Source: Salvator merianae
Taxonomy: Eukaryota; Chordata; Lepidosauria; Squamata; Teiidae
Assembly: GCA_003586115.2 (NCBI GenBank)
Contig: QVOM02000034.1
Span: forward strand, 114,405,571-114,469,570
Length of the DNA stretch: 64,000 nt
Reading direction: 5' to 3'
In this document: piece by piece, positions 22,511-33,713 of the stretch
How the letters are laid out: each line of letters opens with the position of its first letter
Position numbering within the stretch: the stretch's first letter is position 1
Notes under the pieces: model-generated
The model's input: the letters and a program-made list of their open reading frames with translations, nothing else
Told to the model about the DNA's origin: nothing
Databases searched by the model: none
Position numbers and translations under genes: made by a program

Positions 22511-25172
22511 TAAATAAATAAATAAATGTTCTGCAAGCCACCATGCATATTGGTCCTTCTGTAAGTCAGTGGGAGAGGGGCAAAAGTCAAAGATGGTGGG
22601 ATGTTTCTTTGTGGAAGCACACACTGCCTTTCCAAACCATCTTCCCTATGAAACCATAGAAGGGAGTTAAAGCCAGGGCCATATGTATGTTTGTGATGCC
22701 TTTCCACATATTTATAGCTTCTTAGCTATTATCTAGCTATAAATACCTAAATGCACAAGAAGCCTGGATGTGTAATACAGTCTTGGCCCCAGGTAGACTG
22801 TAAGAACCTTTCATGGGCCTTGGTAGCCATGGTCATATTTTCAGAGGCCTACACACTTGCTGTGCATGACTGCAGCCTCTGAACAGAACAATGTGCCTTC
22901 CATAATCCTTTGGGATCTGAAAATGGGAGCATATTCCAGGACCATTCATCAAGGAGTCTTGAATTAGCTCAATCCCTTTCTTCAGCGCACTGTTATGCCT
23001 TTGGATAAAGTGTAAAATGGCTGTCTTGAAGTCTAGGTATATAATTAATATGATGATTTTAGGCATCCATTTGCATGGCAAATCATTTGTTGAGTTGTTA
23101 TGTAATAAGATGAATTTTATTTACATAATAAGATTTACACTGCATGCCACGTCACCTAGCAGTTCTGCTACTCTGTTTAGACAAGGCAGGATTTTTATAT
23201 CCCAGGATATCTGCATCAAGATATTTATATATTCTCTCAAGCACAGCTTAGTACCTCCTGCCTCTTGAATTGTTTATGGACTAGTATTCTGCAGGTAATC
23301 TTCAAGTACATTGCATTTGTAATATATTGCTCTAATACAGTGGGAAAGGAATAACAGACCTTCATGCAAGGGTTTATTGCAGCTGCTGCATTTCTAACAG
23401 CCACATTATAGCATGCACAGATGTAATATCATAACTAAAAATAAATAAAAAAAACATATTAAAAATAGTCTAGCATTACAGACCTTCTGCAGTCACATTT
23501 CTTTATGCAGTCTTCCCTTCCTTACAGTTCCACTATTTGATGCAATTTACTTTCCAATTTTTTTTGTAATAAGCTTATATGACTTTTAAAATGTAGAGCC
23601 ACTCAAAGGGGAATTTTAATTGTGCAGTGAAGTTGTATACCAGTAAAGTGAAATAAAATATATATACAGTTTGAGTGGATTTTGGCAGGGGTATCATTTA
23701 GAGAAGGTGGGTGCTGTCCGTTCAACTGATCCAAATAGCATTTGATTATTCACCCACCTCCCCTTGCTGAGCTGTTCAATATTAATACTAAGCTGAAAGG
23801 GAGGCAACCTGGATTTGGTATTTTGCAGGAAAACACACAACCGAGCATCTAGATATTTTCATTCTTTTCAAAGGCACTTGTACAAGGCAGCTCTGTGAAA
23901 AAGCAAACAAGCAAAAATATCAGCAGAGCACAGCTCAACACAGAATACTGAATTCTGTTTCTTATAAATGGTGAAAGAGGGTTATGGGTTAGATTATGTG
24001 AATAACTTCATTTTATGGGGGGGGGGGAGAATCACTCCAGAATGCCAACTATTTCTCTCATGGGCGCTAAGGGTCATGAGAATCAACCTCTGGTTCCTTC
24101 ACATGGACATTTTCTAATGTGCTAGTTATAAAGGTGTGTAGGAAACCTTGGAACTACATATTTCTACCCTCAAGGAAGCCATTACCAGAAACCATATCTG
24201 AAAACCAGGTCAGATACAGGAAAGTTTATAATACAGGGTCTAGAAAAAGCTTTACAATTCTCCCTTGTTCACAAGGGTTTGGTTTCTTGAAAACCTCATG
24301 AATATCAAATTCTTAGATACTTAGGAAGGAGCTGCTGCTTTTCAGGGATAAAGACAAGATCTGCATATCATGTGTTATCCAATGTCTTGCAGGTCTAATC
24401 TTGAGTAAGATCAAACAATGCAGCCCAAGAACAGAGGAGCAACCAATGGCCCACCTCCAGGCTCCTCCATAATAAGGACAGCTCAGCTCAATCCAATGTT
24501 AGAGGCTCCAGCCTCCAAAGTTGCCAGCTGCATTTTTTTTTAACTGAGTGCCCAGTTAACTGAGTGCTGTTCTGGACTTCCTGTGCTTGGTGAACCAGCC
24601 CAAATGCCAACTGACACCAACATGCAAGTGCTGGGCTGATCTACTGCTGGGAAATGTTGTAAAGACTGCTTGCAAGCAGTTTCCCATTGCAGCTGACTGC
24701 AGCACCATTTTCACCTTCTGGCTTAGTCCAACACCACATCCACACAGAGCAGGATAATTGTTAGGAGAGTGCTTTTCCCCACTTTGTCACTATAATGCTG
24801 TCAATGGTGTTTCTAGCAGGATGTTTGCATGATGGATATGAGGACATGCAGTCCCCTCACCTTTCAAGCACTTGCACAGTGCCATTATGATTCCGTGTAT
24901 ATCCTGTCTTAGTCTTTACATATGTGGGAAAAGAGAATTAGGAAAGTTGACCTCTACAATCCCAATAGTAACAATGGTGGTGGGATTTGAAGATTTGGAT
25001 TGATTCTATTGATTGATGACAACAAAATTCATTTCTAACTGTCTATTCGTGTCTCATCAGTGCTATAATTCAGCAGTGCCAGGATTCAGGAGAGTTCAAA
25101 GACATCAGCAGTGCAGAAGAACAAGACTCAGATCCAATAGATCAAACCTAGAAAAATGGAAGACAGCCTTAC
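22511..25172. other. No gene seen; one possible MITE interior
   Basis: Long AT-rich, apparently single-copy stretch. About 24440-24900 resembles the interior of the GGCC-family TTTACC subgroup (GAGGCTCCAGCCTCCAAAG), without termini. A G-run lies at 24018-24027. Confidence 0.4.
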
Positions 25173-25237
25173 CTTTCATGTTTGGGAGCTGATGAAGAGG
25201 ATGGCACAATTAGATTGAAGATGAAGAGTTGCAGAGG
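25173..25237 (-). other. Candidate host exon (65 nt), unidentified
   Basis: On the minus strand the 65-nt segment is preceded by a textbook 3' splice site: a CTAAC branch-point match about 35 nt upstream, a pyrimidine-rich tract and CTGGCAG. It is followed by a strong 5' splice site, GAAAG|GTAAGG. One frame is fully open (21 residues with SSSSAPKHE near the end). Alternatively AAACATGAAAG just before the donor could place a start codon there, making this a first coding or 5'-untranslated exon. The phase does not join cleanly to the candidate at 13288-13425. The product is not recognised. Confidence 0.3.
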
Positions 25238-27015
25238 CTGCCAGGAAAACTAAAACAAGGACAACAGATGGTTAGAAAGGGAAAGGATCTTCAGTTGCAG
25301 CACTTGGTGATCAAGCTTTTCTGACTCTACAGAGAAGCTACGGCTTGCCCTTTTCTTTGAAGCCACTCTAGGCACACTGATGGTCCTCTGTGAACAAAGT
25401 TGCACCTGCCATGTAGAAAAGAAAGCCAGTCGTAGAAGCTGGCAACCTGCCCTTTCCCTGAAGACCACCTCAGATGCCAGCCCACCCCAGAAAGGCACAT
25501 TTTTGAGAGTGATGTTGTTGCCTGTGTCTGAGGGGAGAGTAGCAGCTGGCCATCCATGTGTCTGAACCAGGTCGAGCCAATCCTAAGCCAGCTGAGTAGC
25601 TAGGTGTCTCAGTGAGCCACATGAAGCCAGGTAGGTGATACTGTGACTCTGCTTAATGTAAGCCAAGCTGGCCAGAACCAGCACTTGCACATCCCAACTG
25701 GTAATTCATGAACAGCCAGATCACAGATGTACATTTTTTTTTAGTCATGAATAAACAAAACTCAAAGTTGTTTAAACTGTGAATGATGTATGGCTGAATA
25801 TTTTTTTTTCCCAGTCTTGAAATGTAGGACTGAATAAGTGCTGGAATTCTTATGGAATCCAGGTCAGGGTGCCTATATCCTTAATGGTTGTGTAGTAGAG
25901 AACATTTTGGCAATTATAGCTTGTAATAAAGGCACACCTCTTAAAAAATATGAGACCTTTATTTTCTTTTCCAAGCAATGATCTCAGTAAACAGCTGTTC
26001 TCCTTGTCCATCATAAAGGTCTTGTTTTCATACTCATATGCAAAATGACCAGTGCATGTAAAAGAAGGATCATTATTGTATTTTAATGTTGTTGTTGGAA
26101 ATGTCACTGATGATAATTCAGTTAGCAAACTGCTTTATGTTTCCTATCAATTACAACCTAGAATAGCTTTTCACTCCTGTGCTAGCAGATAGAATAACAC
26201 ATTTATCAACTACATCTCTGAACAGAGATAAAGGCGTGTTTTCTGCTCTGTTGAGATCCTGGTCAGCACTGAGATCTTTGAGCACATAGAAGTCAGGAGA
26301 TAAAAAGATAAAACAAAGGAGAAATTTGTTTCCAGTGTTACAGAGAAAGCGGAGAGGCTTGACAGGTCACTTCCAGTATTTTAATAGACCTTACCCAGCT
26401 TATAGGCCATGGGCTCGGTAGGTCTGCTTAAAAACCTGTACATTCTATTGTCTGATGTTATGTCTGCATCACAGACCTGCTGCACTGTGGTTCCTTCCTG
26501 GGACAATGCACAGACTGGTGCTACATCCACATGGCCAAAAAAAAAAAAAAAAAACACCCAACAACAATGCATAAGGGGCTCCAAGGGTATGATGACTACA
26601 CATCACTACAATCACTGCTGGAAAACTTTTTGTCAGCTATCCAAAGTGTATTCTAGTGTCTGAGAGGCAGGGACGTGAGCTGGATAAAAGTTTTGTCAGG
26701 GTCATGTCAATTTCAAACAGAGCCCACAAACCAGCATACAGCAAGGGAGGAAGTTCCATTTGACCACTTGTACCAGGTGCCCCCACAGGCAAGTGAAAGT
26801 AAGGCTTCCGACCAATACCTTGCACTGCTTCCACTACACTGCAAAAATCAATCTGTGAGATTGCTACAAATACCTAATCAGAAACCCACAGTAACATTTA
26901 GAATCACAGCTCTATAACTAAGTCCAGCCTCCTAAGAATAAAGAACTCTCAGAGTTTGAAAAAGTCACAGCATAGAATACTCCAACATAATTCAACATTA
27001 GGGTCACACAGAGTA
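25238..27015. other. No gene seen
   Basis: Non-coding by eye. 25320-25640 is less AT-rich and apparently single-copy. An A-run lies at 26537-26554. Confidence 0.4.
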
Positions 27016-27016
27016 A

Positions 27017-27051
<35 letters not shown>

Positions 27052-27075
27052 TAACAACAACAACAACAGCAACAA
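27016..27075. repeat. (AAT)n-(AAC)n microsatellite
   Basis: About ten AAT units grading into ACA/CAA units. Confidence 0.93.
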
Positions 27076-27274
27076 CCTCTGAGGTTGATGAGAGATGGTT
27101 CACAGATGATTTGCAAGTGGGATTATTCACAAATATTGTAGCACCATTTCCACATTTACCTTTGGAGCAGACTAGGAAGGGGTCCAAAGGCTTTCCTTTT
27201 ACACACTAGTGCAGGACAGAACAGGCCCCACTCCCACCTTTTATGCTTTGCCTGCACTAGCAAAGTGAGAGACA

Positions 27275-27617
27275 GGGTGCCTTTTCACACTGACCAGCTT
27301 GGAATGGTACAATTTTATCATTCTAAGTTGGTCAAGATCTAGCAGTATGGTGGCCATTCGCACTGCAAATGCTAGAATGACCCTGTACCAACCGTCCAGC
27401 ACTCACAGTGCAAATACAGCTTTGATCACATGACAGTGGCTGCATCAACATCTGACCATCACCATGATAATTGGAACATTTTAGCTGTCCACAGCTAGTA
27501 GCATCCAGGAGCAGCTGCAGTATATCAGTGTATTAACGAATACAAAACTTTTTGGGCAGCACACCAGGAAGTGCTGCCAGATATAGTGACAGAAGTTAGT
27601 GTGTTCTGAAAAGGCCC
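27275..27617. mobile_element. GGCC-terminus MITE, inverted orientation
   Basis: The left end GGGTGCCTTTTCACACTG is followed by the subgroup's hairpin (TTGGAATGGTACAATTTTATCATTCTAAG), which in the copy at 10089 lies at the right. The right end is TTCTGAAAAGGCC. The flanks do not show a clear duplication. Confidence 0.65.
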
Positions 27618-27856
27618 AGCCAGAAACTCTGAAGGCCAGAAACTTTAGTTGCTAGCCTTTGAGGCCTAGGCTTTGGCTTCAAGGGTTCGGCCCTGCCTTC
27701 AAAACTGGGGGCCCTGTCTTGACACAGCAGTAACCCTACCCAATCTGGGATGGGTTGCCTATCCTGGAGTGTCCCACTCCATGCCCAGATAGTAAGGAGG
27801 TGCAGAAATGGCCTAGGTTAGAAAAAGGGGATTAGCGACAGGATGAGAACACAAAG

Positions 27857-28392
27857 GGCCTGTTTGCACTTACAACGGTATAACAGTATAACTAGCACGG
27901 TTCGGGCCAGTAGGGTTTGGGTACAGAGACAGGTCTTCACACCTGTCAGCACTGGAACACTCCGCAAGCCGACCAGTGCTGGATGCAGTGCAGATGGGAG
28001 CATACTAGTTCAGTAGCTGGGTTTGAACCCAGAGAGTCTGTGTTCGAACCCAGAGGGTCTGTGTTTGAATCTGTGTCCGAAAATGCCACCAGGGTCCAGA
28101 CCCCAAGGTCCAAACCAGGGTGCAAACTGGCAGACTGTGCCTGCGTGGCCCCGCTAGCCCCGCATGGCAGCCATTTTGAACCCAGAAATGGTGCGAATGC
28201 ACCTTCCCTGATCCTCATCTGATTGTGCAGGTCAGGTTGGAGACTACTAATTAGTTGACCACAGCTGGTTGGATTCAGGTAAGCACCAGGTGGGCTTTGG
28301 TAGATTCAGGTCAGCTGGGGCTATTCGCAAGTGCGGATCCTGCATTCTAGTGTGCATCCCAAAACGTACCACTCGCTAAGTGCAAACAGGCC
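27857..28392. mobile_element. GGCC-terminus MITE, TTTGCACTT subgroup, 536 bp
   Basis: The terminal inverted repeats GGCCTGTTTGCACTTAC and CTAAGTGCAAACAGGCC are nearly perfect. The flanks CAAAG (27852-27856) and CAGAG (28393-28397) match 4 of 5. The interior differs from the other subgroups. It carries a short tandem array near 28018-28080 (TTCGAACCCAGAGGGTCTG units of about 22 bp) and several CpGs, suggesting a younger insertion. Confidence 0.82.
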
Positions 28393-28397
28393 CAGAG

Positions 28398-29519
28398 GCC
28401 CCATGCTTCTGATTCTGAGACATTTCTGAGATGCTCTGTTTGCTACATGTGAACACAGCCCAATATTCTTTCATGTGCTTTTCACAGAGCACTAAAGAGC
28501 CATGCCAGCAGTAGTTTCTATTATAAAATATGAGATGTGGGCTATAGTGGCTCTCTGCTGGTTTAATAGACCCACTTGCTACCCAATACAGCTTTTTCTT
28601 TTTGCTTTTTTTTTCCTTTTCCTTTTCCTTTTTTTTTTACTCTTCTTGGGAATGTGAATTGTACCTTTGAGATGAACTGAAAACAGGCAGCTAATTAGAT
28701 TTGAACTCCTTGATTTACCGGTACTAATGTTTCTTCTTAGAATGAATTTTATAAGTAAAACATAATTAGCATCCCAATTTGATTTGCCATTGAAGTGCAA
28801 GCCATTTGGGGCTCATTGGCATGGCTTCTTCTCATTGTGGTGCTCTTCAAACCCCTCTGTTGTTAAAAGTAGGAGCAAGGATGACAAATGATTTCTGACA
28901 GTTTAAAGGATGTGTTTCCTTCATTGAACAAATAATTTATGTCCCTCAAATGAAAAAGAGTGGCAAGGAATAGAAAAATGAGTCTGCAGGAAAAGGAGAG
29001 TTTTTTATTATGCTAGTGAAGTCATCACCTGCTATATTCAGAATTATCCACATCTGCTATGGACAATGCATGGTGATAATTCTCCCGTTAAAAACAAACA
29101 AAATAGTCAAGTGCCAGCCCATAGGTTTGATAGCAATTATTATTTCTTGTTTCTTTGTTTTAAGTTATAGTCTTAAACCCCATTTAGAACCAGAATTACA
29201 AGATGCATATTTGGTGTTGTTGTTGGATGGTTGCTTGTTTGGTTCGGAAAAAATGCTCTCTAAAGCTGCTATGCCTATTAACACTAATAGGAACCTTCCG
29301 TCTTTGGTTTATTTTAAAACAAACTGTGAAGAATAGAGATGCTTTGGCAACATCTGCATGATTCATGAGGATCGGACAAGATGTGCTTCTGGACTGTGGG
29401 GTCTGCATGCAAATGGGTGCCCTTGGAAACACCTTCATACAGAAAACCAAAAAAAAAAAGCATATCCAAGAGCACTTACTACCCATTTCCACCCTGTTAC
29501 CATCAGCTGGAGAGATGGC
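28398..29519. other. No gene seen
   Basis: AT-rich, with a pyrimidine-rich tract at about 28590-28640 (T/C runs). 28690-28880 looks single-copy and homeodomain-site rich (several TAATTAG/ATTAGC), but this is only an impression. Confidence 0.4.
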
Positions 29520-29755
29520 ATCAGAAGGAGTGACTTCTGCCTGGCACAGTTAAGTGCCAAGATATAAAGTGGAAACTTCTGCTGAGATTCTCTGTTCATC
29601 ACTTAATTGTGCCGGGTGCAAACTTTGGAGGCTGTGGAGTAAAGGTTTTTCTACCCAGCTCCAAAGCCTGGAATGCCAGGAGGTGTGGGGAATGTAAATG
29701 TTGCACCTTCCAGCCTAGCAGCAAGATTGCTCAATCCTACCATGCAGACAGGCCC
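29520..29755. mobile_element. Truncated GGCC-terminus MITE
   Basis: The right end CATGCAGACAGGCC and an interior with GGGTGCAAACTTTGGAGGC resemble the TTTACC subgroup. The left end is not recognisable. Confidence 0.4.
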
Positions 29756-29874
29756 TTTTCAGGCATTTTGCGATGAACTCCATAGGCACTTTGTACATAA
29801 AAACCACGAGAGATCACTGCATGGTGATCAAAAGTGAGATCTTTCCCCCAGTATGATGTGACAGGGAGAATAAG

Positions 29875-30299
29875 GGCCTGTTCTTACTTTACCTGTAATG
29901 GGTGATCAGACACTCATTGGGTAAGTGTGTTTGCATGGCTCTGCTGCCACAGCATTTGGAAATAACTACAGCTGCTCCTGGATACTACTAGCTATTGACA
30001 ACAAAATTGTTGTCCAAAGCTTGATAGGCAGCAGCTGAATAGCTCCCTGTCAGCAGTGCTCACATCCTATTTCAGGTATGAACACTACAAGTAGGCAGTG
30101 CAGCGTGGCTGCAGTTGTGGCTGCTGCTGCAGCTGTGCAGTTGCATGCCATATCCCCGATCACCATGGCAATGGGCAGACATTGCCACAGCAATTATCAT
30201 GGCTATCAGGCTGGCCATCCTCACTCTGAGTGCTGAAGAATCAGTACAGCCTAGAATGGTATCACAATACCATTCTAGGCTGTAAAGTGTGAACAGGCC
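29875..30299. mobile_element. GGCC-terminus MITE, CACACTT subgroup
   Basis: Starts GGCCTGTTCTTACTTTACC and ends AAGTGTGAACAGGCC after a strong hairpin (ATGGTATCACAATACCATT). It shares GGAAATAACTACAGCTGCTCC and CCATGGCAATGGGCAGACA with relatives. The flanking duplication is eroded. Confidence 0.75.
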
Positions 30300-30554
30300 C
30301 TCACAGTCAATGCAAAATAGAAACATGATTGCTGATTTAACCAAGCAACTTGGGTATGGGCTGGTGACCATAGTAGGGATCAATTTACTATTAGCTGCAG
30401 GGTAGGGGCATGTGAAAGTCAATATTTATGTGTCCAGTACCTAAGACAATTTCTTATTTTTCCTCCATGTAAAATATTTGTTCATCTGCAGCATGGATCA
30501 AAACAATTTCTCCTGTTTTTAAAGTCAAATGTTATAATGGTACACAATAGATTG

Positions 30555-31034
30555 GGCCTTTTTGCACTTTGCACCATAAAATAGGATAATTATCCTGTTC
30601 TACAGTGGAACAGTCCTTGCAGTACAGCAGCTGTCCACACTGTGAGGCCTAGGAATGGACTGACAGCAAGATACCAGCATTTGTGCTGCAATTGCTGGTG
30701 ACCTGCTAGTGTCCTGTGTCATGATAGCAGCTGGGAAACTTCCAGCTACTGCCATTGCAACTGGCAGTGCTGCATGATGGCACAGGAGCAGGTGTAGCCC
30801 TAGCTGCACCACACTGCACTGCTCTGTGTTAGCACTCTGAAGCGAGTGCGAATGCAGTGAACCGGGAGCAATCCAGCCTCTCCTGGTACAGCTGTGGAGC
30901 ACATTTGCTCCACAGCAGGTAGGGATCAGGAGCACCTGTAGTCTGCTCCTGCTCGCTAGGGCCTCCACAAAGCATGGAAGCACTGGACTGGTGAGCGTTT
31001 CTGATGCTCACTAGTGTGCGATGCAAAAAATGTC
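30555..31034. mobile_element. GGCC-terminus MITE, inverted orientation
   Basis: Begins GGCCTTTTTGCACTTTG followed by the ATAGGATAATTATCCTGTTCTA hairpin region. It ends GAGCGTTTCTGATGCTCACTAGTG...GTCC, the mirror image of the copy at 10089-10520. It lies only about 250 bp from the previous copy, in opposite orientation. Confidence 0.72.
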
Positions 31035-31035
31035 C

Positions 31036-32620
31036 TTAACTGCTTGAGTAAAGTTACAACAACCTGCCTATGTGAATGTTGTAATAATGCTTCTTGGTGA
31101 ACCAGTTTGATTGCAAATTATATTAATTGCCTAAGTAACACTACAAAAATTCCATTGGTGACAATACAAACATGGCTAATTGCACAAGAAACAGCATCAA
31201 ATTCTATTCAAACAGTAAGACCTAAAGTGAGTAAAAAATAGAAATGGAACTATTAGTGTAAACCTCATTTTGCCCTATTTGATTCACTATTCCACCTGAC
31301 TTAAATATGTCTGATAGCCATCAGATTTCCCCAAACCTGCCTCCAGCTGTGGTATTTTTTAATTTAACTTAATTTTTGGCCACTCTTGTGTTTCTGTCTT
31401 GTAATAAATGAGGGAAAGAATTTCCCTTCTCTCTAAATTGCCTTAAACCAAACCACTTCACCAGCTGGAAATCCTAAACATATGTATCAGGAACTCAGAA
31501 ATGTCTCTGAGTGAACACAGCTGGAATCAAGCTGTGAGGCTTTTTTCACAGATCTATCATGGATATCATGCAGTAACTGCACATATGATTGTGCCCGTCA
31601 ATACTTTTATTTCTGTCTATAGACTGAACAGACAGCATCGAAGCTTAACTAGTCACTGGGCACTCAGCTGTCCCCACACACATTAACTTATGCAGATACA
31701 AGTTCATTTCAGTCTGATGTCTTAATCTGGCAGGACAGATGCAGCAGTAGCAAAACATTTTAAAAGAGAACATCTAAAATATGCATCCCATAACATCTGT
31801 CTTAGTTTCACTCAGCTGCATATTTGAGCATCCTCTTTGAATATGAGCAAAGAGTTCCCCTTGCATTGACCTTTAAAAAAGAAACACAGAAAGCCATATG
31901 CAGACAAAATACTTTGACAGAGTAGGAACCAGAGTATTAAATAGGAAAGTCTGACTTTAGGAAGGGAATTTAAACAATCAGGTTACATTCTGAATTCAGC
32001 ATCTGTATCATGAACTTATTCCTAAGTTAGAAGCATAGAAGGGAAGGGTTGTTTTGTTTTGTTTTTCTGCACTGCCAGGAATGACAGGAACTACACAGGG
32101 GAACATCTATTATGTGGTATTATTCACCCCACCATCACAACAGCCTTGCGCAGTAGGTAGCCTGGAGGCAGTGACTGGTCAAAGGACAAAAGTACATTCC
32201 ACAGCTAAATGAAGGTTCAAATTTATTCTCCCTAATCTAAGGACAATGCAGAAAAAGAAGGGAGGGAGGGAGGGAGGGAGGGAGAGGAAAGACCATTTTA
32301 TGGTAACTTGTTAATGAATTAGATCAATTTTTGCAGCAAGTAGGTCCAAATGTTAAAAAGAAAAAAGGGGGGCGGGAAGAGGAAAAACATCAAATACGTT
32401 TTAAAAACTTCAATTTTATATTTGCCTAAAGTCAAATATCAATGTGAATTTGAAGATTTATGTTCAGACAATACATCTGATTTCAAATAGCATAAATCTC
32501 TCCAACACAATCATATGATGCTTATCCGTAGCTACCAACCTGGAAGCAATAAATTAGGGCTTCCAATTGAACCAACATCTTTATCCTGTTCTTTCTTCTC
32601 TAGTTACTCAACATCAGTAG
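31036..32620. other. No gene seen; (GGGA)n tract
   Basis: AT-rich and non-coding, with a (GGGA)n microsatellite at 32259-32285. Confidence 0.5.
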
Positions 32621-32955
32621 TAAGGATGTGCATGAATAAAATCTGTGTGTTTGTTTTGCTGTCAAAGCAAAAAACTCATTTGTTCATCTCATTATCAAAT
32701 CATTCAATTAAAAAAAACTTCTTTTTTGGCACTTCATGAAGAAAAAATCATATTTTTTTTTGCATTGAAAGAAAGCCCTTTTCATGGGCAAAAACACAAA
32801 AGTTCAATTGAATTGTTTGTTTTCCCAGTGGGAGACTGATTCAATTTACTCAAAGTTTTGGAAATGTGAAAAACTGCATTTTTGTTTATGTGAATATCCA
32901 CAAATGTGAAATATCTGAGCAAATTTGCAAATGCAAATCAAATTTTGTATATCTA
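32621..32955. mobile_element. Short hAT-type MITE, 335 bp
   Basis: Begins TAAGGATGTGCATGAATAAA and ends AAATTTTGTATATCTA. The perfect 8-bp duplication ATCAGTAG lies at 32613-32620 and 32956-32963. The interior is AT-rich with partial pairing between halves. It belongs to the same short subgroup as 62914-63258. Confidence 0.85.
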
Positions 32956-33339
32956 ATCAGTAGTGGTCAATAGCCAGGAATATACCTACAAACTGAATTA
33001 CTGCACAGAGATTGTGATGATTCATGTGGCAAAACTCTCTTTGATGCCCCTGTTCTGCAAACTAGGTTTAATTTTCCTTCTTTGAAGTGATATTCTTCTA
33101 TTTTATTATATATTTAGAGTAAAAGAAAACTACATCTGCATTCAAATGGTCTAAAAATGCTGCTCCTCAAGTGTCCCCAAGACTCAGTGGCCAAACGGGT
33201 CTCATGCTGCTGGTCTACAAGCTTTCCCAGATGTACGGAATTCACCCTTCTAGTTGTCATAGCTGTATGGCAGGATAAATTTGCATTCTCCACCACAATG
33301 TAGAGTGAAGGAAGATGGAAGAGTCAAATTAGCTGTGTG

Positions 33340-33713
33340 ACCCTCACTAGCTAAGGGACACTCGCTAACCAAATGTCCCTGCACCTTGCGAAGGCCTGTG
33401 CGATCAGGAGCAGACTCTAGCTGGTCCCAGTTGCAGCTAGCTGTGGAGCACTAAATTGTGCTCCATAACTTGACCAGGAGCAGCTAGCCATGCAGCACGT
33501 GGCATGCCATGGCTGCACCTGTGCAATGATGCAATCATACCTGCAAATGCCTGCGTAATCCGTGGCACTGCCAGTTGTCATGGCAGTGGCCAGACTCTTC
33601 CCAGCAGCAGTCATGGTAAAGATCAGGAGCAGAATACTAGCATTCACAGCACAAATGCTGGTATCCTGCCGGTATAGTTATCCTGTTCTAACGTGGCAAG
33701 TGTGAAAATGCCC
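33340..33713. mobile_element. GGCC-terminus MITE, left end degraded
   Basis: The right end GTGGCAAGTGTGAAAATGCCC follows ATAGTTATCCTGTTCTA. The interior has GATCAGGAGCAGACTCTAGC and GTCATGGCAGTGGCCAGAC. Only CACTCGCTAACC-like remnants of the left end are visible. Confidence 0.65.

Noticed and set aside
28261..28290. Donor-like TTCAG|GTAAGC
   Set aside because: It lies inside the interior of the MITE at 27857-28392 and has no open frame of note upstream.
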